11,832 bases of DNA from UBA12403 sp043808565 (GTDB lineage Bacteria; Patescibacteriota; Patescibacteriia; UBA9934; GWF2-40-263), in NCBI GenBank assembly GCA_043808565.1, contig JAZDEQ010000015.1:1-11832 (forward strand), given 5' to 3'. The notes below the pieces were generated by a model, which did not search any database, was not told the DNA's origin, and was given only the letters and a program-made list of their open reading frames with translations. This document shows positions 6,684 through 11,832 of this stretch, piece after piece. Both the position numbers and the translations under genes were made by a program. Each line of letters starts with the position of its first letter. The first letter of the stretch is position 1.

Positions 6684-8321
6684 TTAAAAACGCAAATCAT
6701 TATTTAATGAAGCAATGGCTTTAATCTCGGCGGCTGAAAAAACTTCTTCCCCTCGTTCGGCTCGAGCCTTGCAAACTTCCTCAATTGGCCGGCCAGAGAT
6801 TAAAGCTTCTTTTGATAACTCCAGATAAAGATGATTAATTGGTGAAGCTTGCCAGGCTTTGATGCCAACAATTTTTTTGCCAAAACCTTGCTCTTCTAAT
6901 AATTCAATCTTGTCGCGTAATTTAGTTGCGGCTTCATGCGGATCAGAAGACAATCGTCGAAACTCGGTCACGGAAAGATTTTGCAATTCCTCAATTGGGC
7001 CGGCTAATTTTCGGACAAAAGAAATATCCTCAACTCGACGTTGACCGGTCGCCGAGACCGGCAAACTGCTGGGTGACATGACGGGAATTTTTTGAGTTGG
7101 TGCTGGGGGTTTAGACAAAGGAAGATTTTCTGAAATCTGGATTGGTTGAGAAGGTTGAATTTTTGCCGCAGCTTTTTCTTGAAGATCTTTTTTGGTCTGC
7201 GCCACGGCCGCTTGTTGCAAAACTTGATTATTTTCCTCAACCATTTTTTCTAAAGTCTCGATTACTTTAACCAACATACTGCCTTGCAAACCAAGTCCGC
7301 CTTGCTCTCGATTTTTTTCCAATAAATCCCTGGTCGCAAAAACATCTCGCACCCCACGCCAGCGAGAATCAACCGCCACCACTAATCTTTTTTGAAAATC
7401 TTCGTCAGGAGAAATTAACCCAGTTTCACGAACTAACCGCTCAACCACTTCGTTTACCGAACCAGCTGGTTTAACCATCGCCGCTTTTTCTTTAACCAAA
7501 ATTGTGGCTTGAGCAATTTCCGCCTCATCAGATTTCTGAAAAAAATCTTCCATTTTTTTTGCTTGCGCCGCCAGAGTCGGCGGCTGAATGACGGCGGGTG
7601 GTTGAGACGGAGATGACGGAGTAATTTTTGGGGTTGGATCATCAATCGTTGGAACCTGAGAAGCCGACACCGCAGTCATCTCCTCCCCCTTGCGAAGGGG
7701 GAGGTTATGGAGGGAGTAGAACGGCACTGTCGCCACCCTCTCCACAATAAGCTCCACCACCCGCTCCGCCACCTCTTCAGAAAATTCCATACCACCCACT
7801 TTTCGCGAACGTAAAAGTGCGGCTTTAATTTCCTCAATTTTTCTTTCACCCTTAACAAAAGCTGATAAAATAAAAATCAAACGGCTCCGTAAAATTCCTT
7901 CAAACTCTTTAACATTCCATTCTATTAAAGCGGCTTCAACATAATCTTCGGCCGAAAATTTTGGTAAATCGACGATTTTAATATTGGCAAACTTACTCAA
8001 ATCACCGCCCCAAACTTTAATCTGCCCAGCCACGTCACCAACCAGCGAAGCGATTGGCAACAAACGATTCCCAGCCAATTCAATGGCTAAATTTCTGGCT
8101 GTTTCCCAATCACAATCAACTTCGGCCATAATTGTCGAAGGCAAAAGTTCCAAATCTTCTTCACCCAAAACCACCTCCTCAACGATTTCCGAGAGAGCCA
8201 AGCTGTCGTTGTCTTTAATTTTATTTTCCCTAGCCAAATTAGCAATCCAATCATCGGCCACTGGATCAAGCAAAAAATCCTGGACCGCTTCTGGCAAATC
8301 GGAAAAAAGTTTTTCGGGCAT
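6684..8321 (-). CDS. conserved-looking soluble protein of unknown function in the secretion operon
   Basis: A 545-residue protein with no signal peptide or membrane segment, so probably cytoplasmic. Three folded parts are separated by linkers. Part one (about 1-200) is helical, acidic and includes LPEAVQDFLLDPVADDWI and DWETARNLAIELAGN. Linker one (216-250) is Pro/Ser/Thr-rich. Part two (about 285-385) includes FQKRLVVAVDSRWRGVRDVF and GGLGLQG. Linker two (388-425) is Pro-rich. Part three (430-545) includes IELLEEQGFGKKIVGIKAWQ and SPINHLYLELSKEAL. I have a recollection of similar segments in Patescibacteria hypothetical proteins, but no functional name. Its place between VirB6-like and PrgI, with gaps of 21 and 3 bases, suggests a cytoplasmic adaptor or regulator of the channel; this is inference. 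A GC-rich palindrome lies in frame at residues 206-214. Confidence 0.85.
   Translation of the reverse strand: MPEKLFSDLPEAVQDFLLDPVADDWIANLARENKIKDNDSLALSEIVEEVVLGEEDLELLPSTIMAEVDCDWETARNLAIELAGNRLLPIASLVGDVAGQIKVWGGDLSKFANIKIVDLPKFSAEDYVEAALIEWNVKEFEGILRSRLIFILSAFVKGERKIEEIKAALLRSRKVGGMEFSEEVAERVVELIVERVATVPFYSLHNLPLRKGEEMTAVSASQVPTIDDPTPKITPSSPSQPPAVIQPPTLAAQAKKMEDFFQKSDEAEIAQATILVKEKAAMVKPAGSVNEVVERLVRETGLISPDEDFQKRLVVAVDSRWRGVRDVFATRDLLEKNREQGGLGLQGSMLVKVIETLEKMVEENNQVLQQAAVAQTKKDLQEKAAAKIQPSQPIQISENLPLSKPPAPTQKIPVMSPSSLPVSATGQRRVEDISFVRKLAGPIEELQNLSVTEFRRLSSDPHEAATKLRDKIELLEEQGFGKKIVGIKAWQASPINHLYLELSKEALISGRPIEEVCKARAERGEEVFSAAEIKAIASLNNDLRF
7682..7704. repeat. GC-rich palindrome inside the coding sequence (REP/MITE-like)
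   Basis: CCTCCCCCTT (7682-7691) and AAGGGGGAGG (7695-7704) form a perfect 10-bp stem with a GCG loop. Composition changes abruptly from the AT-richer flanks, and the flank 7705-7717 (TTATGGAGGGAGT) resembles the outer part of common intergenic repeats of this kind. It is read in frame as residues SLHNLPLRKGEEM (203-215), just where part one of the protein ends and the Pro-rich linker begins. That location would tolerate an insertion. Confidence 0.7.
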
Positions 8322-8342
8322 GATATTAAGGTTTAATAAATT

Positions 8343-11300
8343 TTACAGTAAAGTTGATTCCTCTCGTTGACGACGACGTCTGACTGCTTCTTCTTGTCTT
8401 TCTTCTTTTATTTTTTTCTTGATTTCTTTAATTCTTTCTTCCATTTCAGGAAGAGTGGCATAAGTTGTTCCGTTAATTTGCGTTCCTATTGTGCGACTAC
8501 TCAAAGCTGCCTGAAGCTGCTTTATTTCTTCTTTAATTGATTCCTGTTTTGCTCTGGCGGCTATCTCTTCAGAAGATTCTCCTGGGAAAGCTTTGGCCAC
8601 AAATGTTTCCGTTCCTCTCGCCGCACTACTTGCCACATCACTTACAGCGCTCGCAAAACCACCCGCCGCCTTACCAACCACACTATTTTTCACTTTCTCT
8701 CTTTTCTGAGCCGCCCAGCCTGGCTCATCAGCGCGTTCCATTCTTTCTGCTTCTCTACCAACCTGAAGCTTGGTTTTATCTTCTTTATTTAACATAAAAG
8801 GAAGACCCATTTGATCAATCAATTCCACAGTTCGTTTGATATCGGCTGGTGTATTTGGGGTTCCATCAGGTTTGGTTTCGCCAAAAATTTTAATTTTTAA
8901 ATCTTCAAGAGCCTTTTTTGCATCAGCTTTTACCTTGGGATCAGAAGAGCCTTTATATTTTTTAACTAAGGCTCTAGCCATTTCAATACCTTTTTCTTGA
9001 ATAACCGCATCCACATCAGCCGACGATTCGCCTTTTGCTTTTAATTCGTTCATGAGTTGAATAACGGTTTCTGGACTACTGACCGCGGCGGCCGCTAAAT
9101 CTTTTTTATCGTCAGAGGCCATGGTCATTGTTTTACTTCCAGGGGCGCTTGGCTGAAGACTAAAGGCTTGAGTAGCGGCATTTGGATTTGGCTTGGTTGG
9201 ATCGCCAGATCCACTGGCCACGGCTAAATTAATACGAATTTGAGCTCGTTCTTTAGCATTCTTACCTTGTAATAACGGCGCTAAAATTTTCGTTTCTTTA
9301 TCAGCCGCGCTCATACCGCTTAGTCCGAGTTTATCACCAACTGCTTCAAGTTGATCTTTGTGAGCAGTTCCTCTGCCCTCGGTTAAAAATTTGGTAGCCA
9401 AAGCACTGCCTGGCGCCAAAGATCCAGCCCCAGCTATGTCGGTAGGTGTAACACTGGAAAGATCTGATTCGGCTTTTTGCATTACGGATGGTGTCTTTTC
9501 GGATTCGGCTTTTGTTTTGGAACCTTCGGCATCGGCTTTATCAATTTCTTCTTGCCCTTTTTTCCAACGATCTTTTACTCCCGTACCTAAATAATTTTTC
9601 TCAATAGCTTCTTTCATTGTAATATCTCTTCTGGTCTGTTTTCCGTCTTTATCTGTTTCAGAAACCCAATATTCCATTCCTTCAATGTGTTTTCTAACGT
9701 CTTTATTAGCAAACTGGGATTTGGCCAAACCCTTAACATCGTCTTCGTCCTTAACATCTTCTAAAGATCCAAAAACTGTTGGCATTTTTTTCTTTAAGGC
9801 GTCCATTTGTTTCTTGGTTGCCGGATCAGCGGCAAAAGTTTCTTCCATTCGACCCTGTGCGGTTTTTCCACCAGAAGAAGGCTTCTCTAAAATCTTCTTC
9901 AATTCTTCAGGCTTAAGCTCATCCATAACATCATCTCGCCCCAAAGCTTCCTTAAGTCGAGCTGAATACTGACGATTGTTAACGTCAAAAGCCGAAGGGC
10001 CACCTTTGAGGTAGGCGATTAAAGAATCCTTGTCCATTGGCTTTTCCTTAACTGTAGCTTCAGCTTCAGCGGCTTCCTTGGCTTTTATTTTAGCTGATTG
10101 AGTAGTAAAAAAACCTCGTGCAAAAGTTGGCGTTAAACCGTGCGCTCCAATCCTCCCCATAACCCCACCGGCCCAATTCCTGGTTTTGGCCACACCTCGG
10201 CCAAGTGTTTGATTATAAACGCCTTTACCGGTAGCCTTGGCGCCTTTCCAACCATAACCATACTTAGCGGCCAAGGCCGCACCGGCCACTGGGGCAGTAG
10301 CAATTGGGGTGGCCCATTTTTTGGCGGTGCCGAGCATGCCGGAAATTCTTTTATCACTGGCCGCACTGCAGGACTTACTAGCGGCATCAAAGCCAACAAA
10401 AATTAAAGCAATACCCACCACAAAACCAATCATTTTATCCATGGTCATGGAGGCGAGCAAACTGTTAGAATCTAAACCTTCGCCGGCTGGAGCATTGGAA
10501 GTGGTAAAGCCAGCTTCGGTGGCGATATTGCCGCTACCAGCCACGGCCAAAGCCAACCAAAGAAAAAAAGTTAAAATTGGCCCAACTTGAAGAGCGCACT
10601 TAAAATTATTCCACCAGTCAGTATAAGCTTGGGTATTTTTCAAAACCCCTTCTGAACCTTTCATAAACCAGGCCAACGGAGCAACTGTAATTAAGGCCCA
10701 AAGCAAAACAATGCGATAGGCAAAAATAATCGTGAGAAACAACATGGTCACCAAGACAATCAACATCATCATAAGCGCCACGACAGACGCTGAAAACATA
10801 TCAAACGAAGTTGGCCCGGTGCCATTGGCACCAAAAATTCTTTCGGCATTACCATTAGCTTCTAAAATTGAAGTGATGCCAAATAGTTGGATGAAATTTC
10901 CACCGGCAATATCTTTAACTGCATTAACAAAAGTCAGGGTCATAACCTGACTAAAATCAATCATAATGCCACAAAGCGTACGACTGAAATTTATAACAAT
11001 AGCTGTGCCAAGCAAACGCGGAATTTGTTCGCGCCATTTAAAACGATCCATGCCCAAAACAGTTCCAAAAGCAATCAAAATTAGAATAATTACGTAAAAC
11101 ATGTTAACTGCATCACGAACAATCGCCCAGCCCATACCCACGACCGGTGAGTTAACAAAATTGTTATATTGCAAAAGAGGAATGGTTAAAACACCAATCA
11201 TGAAAACCACTATCTGCCCGACCATTAAAGCCATGCTAACCAAAAGCCCTGATAATATATCAAGAAACGTGTCAATCCAACCAGGTGTTTGTTCATGTTG

Positions 11301-11453
11301 GGTAGCTGAGGTGTCTATACCAGAAACAGCAAAAACTATTTGAGTTGTACTTAAAAAAATTAAACCAACAAAAAACAAAACCAAAAAAATCTTTTTTTGC
11401 TTCTGACTGGGCACTAAAGCTTGCGCTAAAATCCGAAAGAGTATTCCTCTCAT
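8343..11453 (-). CDS. VirB6/TrbL-like polytopic membrane protein with long hydrophilic tail
   Basis: A 1036-residue protein expected to form the inner-membrane pore of the secretion system. A basic start and hydrophobic stretch (22-42, ending QIVFA) look like a signal peptide or first anchor. Further hydrophobic segments lie at about 63-94, 114-134, 147-175, 222-262 (probably two), 289-308 and 341-357. WAIVRDAVNMFYVIILILIAFGTVLG (109-134) and INFSRTLCGIMIDFSQVM (154-171) are typical of the large VirB6-like proteins of Patescibacteria. From about 360 the sequence is soluble: a Gly/Ala/Lys-rich segment (370-430), a long charged low-complexity stretch (450-970) and coiled-coil-like helices (973-986, 1003-1030) ending in a basic cluster (AVRRRRQ). 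The tail is much longer than classic VirB6 (about 300 residues). It is the first gene after a promoter-like sequence. An upstream extension of the frame has no ATG. Confidence 0.88.
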   Translation of the reverse strand: MRGILFRILAQALVPSQKQKKIFLVLFFVGLIFLSTTQIVFAVSGIDTSATQHEQTPGWIDTFLDILSGLLVSMALMVGQIVVFMIGVLTIPLLQYNNFVNSPVVGMGWAIVRDAVNMFYVIILILIAFGTVLGMDRFKWREQIPRLLGTAIVINFSRTLCGIMIDFSQVMTLTFVNAVKDIAGGNFIQLFGITSILEANGNAERIFGANGTGPTSFDMFSASVVALMMMLIVLVTMLFLTIIFAYRIVLLWALITVAPLAWFMKGSEGVLKNTQAYTDWWNNFKCALQVGPILTFFLWLALAVAGSGNIATEAGFTTSNAPAGEGLDSNSLLASMTMDKMIGFVVGIALIFVGFDAASKSCSAASDKRISGMLGTAKKWATPIATAPVAGAALAAKYGYGWKGAKATGKGVYNQTLGRGVAKTRNWAGGVMGRIGAHGLTPTFARGFFTTQSAKIKAKEAAEAEATVKEKPMDKDSLIAYLKGGPSAFDVNNRQYSARLKEALGRDDVMDELKPEELKKILEKPSSGGKTAQGRMEETFAADPATKKQMDALKKKMPTVFGSLEDVKDEDDVKGLAKSQFANKDVRKHIEGMEYWVSETDKDGKQTRRDITMKEAIEKNYLGTGVKDRWKKGQEEIDKADAEGSKTKAESEKTPSVMQKAESDLSSVTPTDIAGAGSLAPGSALATKFLTEGRGTAHKDQLEAVGDKLGLSGMSAADKETKILAPLLQGKNAKERAQIRINLAVASGSGDPTKPNPNAATQAFSLQPSAPGSKTMTMASDDKKDLAAAAVSSPETVIQLMNELKAKGESSADVDAVIQEKGIEMARALVKKYKGSSDPKVKADAKKALEDLKIKIFGETKPDGTPNTPADIKRTVELIDQMGLPFMLNKEDKTKLQVGREAERMERADEPGWAAQKREKVKNSVVGKAAGGFASAVSDVASSAARGTETFVAKAFPGESSEEIAARAKQESIKEEIKQLQAALSSRTIGTQINGTTYATLPEMEERIKEIKKKIKEERQEEAVRRRRQREESTLL

Positions 11454-11463
11454 AGATGAGCAT

Positions 11464-11472
11464 AGTATAGCA
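11464..11472 (-). promoter_or_regulatory. extended -10 promoter giving a nearly leaderless transcript
   Basis: On the minus strand TGCTATACT matches the extended -10 form (TGn plus TATACT, one base from TATAAT). No good -35 hexamer lies 16-18 bases upstream, where the 9-bp tandem repeat sits; extended -10 promoters can work without one. Only 10 bases separate the -10 from the ATG at 11453, so transcription would begin about 3-4 bases before the start codon. This fits the lack of a ribosome binding site. Confidence 0.55.
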
Positions 11473-11480
11473 CAAAAAAG

Positions 11481-11516
11481 GGACTGAAGGGATGGAAGGG
11501 ATGGAAGGGATGGAAG
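11481..11516. repeat. 9-bp tandem repeat (GGATGGAAG), about four units
   Basis: Units at 11481-11489 (GGACTGAAG, degenerate), 11490-11498, 11499-11507 and 11508-11516 (three exact GGATGGAAG). The strand is almost all purine. It lies directly upstream of the extended -10, over the place where a -35 would be, and is prone to slippage. Confidence 0.9.
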
Positions 11517-11538
11517 GGGTGTGGAAAACCCTATTGTT

Positions 11539-11694
11539 ACGAATTACGAAAATTGTCGAATATACGAATTTGGTTTTTGTTGAAAGACACAAAGGCAACA
11601 AAGAGAACAAGAAAAATAGTTTTTTATCTTCTTTTTGCCACCATTGTAACTCTTGAACCAAAAATTCGTATATTCGTTACTTTTCGTAATTCGT
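11539..11694. repeat. intergenic inverted repeat D, ACGAATT-type arms
   Basis: Bases 11539-11571 match the reverse complement of 11662-11694 at 30 of 33 positions. The arms contain repeated ACGAA words (ACGAATT, ACGAAAA, TCGAATA, ACGAATT). The 90-base spacer contains AAAGACACAAAGGCAACAAAG and A/T-rich runs, with no convincing gene. It lies 15 bases beyond the stop of the right-edge gene and upstream of the VirB6-like promoter. Frames crossing it are fragments of repeat translation. Confidence 0.85.
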
Positions 11695-11709
11695 CCTGAC
11701 TTCTGCCAA

Positions 11710-11832
11710 TTAGTATGACAAGCCAAGTTTTTTTAATAAACCCTGAGCTTCAACTCCGATTTCCGGAGGAAGGCTGAATTCTTCTCCTGTTTTGATATTA
11801 ACGATTCTCGCATCAATTACATTTTTTAAAAT
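11710..11832 (-). CDS. C-terminal end of an unidentified protein (partial at right edge)
   Basis: The minus strand is open from the window edge to a TAA at 11712-11710, encoding 40 residues: ILKNVIDARIVNIKTGEE, then FSLPPEIGVEAQGLLKKLGLSY. The alternating hydrophobic and charged residues, and the lack of stops, suggest true coding. Repeat D begins right after the stop. I do not recognise the family from this piece. As the gene upstream of the VirB6-like gene on the same strand it may belong to the same neighbourhood, but the 256-base spacer and the promoter suggest a separate unit. Confidence 0.65.
   Translation of the reverse strand: MLKNVIDARIVNIKTGEEFSLPPEIGVEAQGLLKKLGLSY

Noticed and set aside
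10140..10406. Open frames antisense to the VirB6-like gene.
   Set aside because: They mirror the Gly/Ala-rich coding strand, lack start signals and have no protein-like features of their own.
11293..11661. Minus-strand frame of 122 codons with an Ile-Pro-Ser repeat (IPSIPSIPSVP).
   Set aside because: It is the translation of the 9-bp tandem repeat and inverted repeat D, and it overlaps the start of the VirB6-like gene in another frame.
3146..11694. Repeats A-D considered as a CRISPR array.
   Set aside because: The repeated words are about 7 bases with no unique spacers of constant length, they are inverted around loops, and no cas gene is present.

Overview
The window looks like a chromosomal segment of a Candidate Phyla Radiation (Patescibacteria) bacterium, probably on the Parcubacteria side. 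The basis is the gene set: a PrgI-family protein, a TraC-like/VirB4 pair, a very large VirB6-like membrane protein and a soluble protein of a type I associate with these genomes. Other hints are the near absence of Shine-Dalgarno sequences and the moderately AT-rich, lysine-rich coding style. TGA is used as a stop (genes ending at 1875 and 5433), so the standard bacterial code applies and the Gracilibacteria/Absconditabacteria recoding is excluded. The lineage call rests on recognition by eye, not on a phylogeny.

Layout. The left part (1-1871) reads rightward. It holds the possible tail of an unidentified gene, a strong hairpin, a 134-residue protein of unknown function closed by an intrinsic terminator, and a complete malic enzyme. 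The malic enzyme ends at a perfect 19-bp inverted repeat that serves as a bidirectional terminator. From 1875 to the right edge all coding is leftward. In transcription order it is: the C-terminal end of an unknown gene (right edge); a 256-bp spacer with a long inverted repeat, a 9-bp tandem repeat and an extended -10 promoter; a 1036-residue VirB6/TrbL-like membrane protein; a 545-residue soluble protein; a PrgI/VirB3-like protein; a TraC-like protein with VirB4 N-domain character; a VirB4 ATPase; a membrane-anchored protein with a possible VirB8-like role; and a ComF-family phosphoribosyltransferase.

How the genes fit together. Membrane pore (VirB6-like), small inner-membrane component (PrgI), ATPase (VirB4 plus TraC-like partner) and a single-pass protein with an outside domain form a compact type IV secretion core of the Gram-positive style. 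No relaxase, coupling protein or pilin is visible, and ComF is the last gene. DNA uptake or export, or cell-cell interaction, is therefore as plausible as conjugation.

The most unusual signal is non-coding. Four intergenic gaps around this operon each contain a long imperfect inverted repeat whose arms are built from short repeated words, mostly 7 bases (CGTAGAA, GTCTAAT/ATTAGAC, ACGAATT). Two of them (5320-5427 and 6129-6239) are clear copies of one element. Both lie directly upstream of the TraC-like and VirB4 genes, and a 13-base similarity carries the relation through the start codons. A different, GC-rich palindrome lies in frame inside the 545-residue gene.
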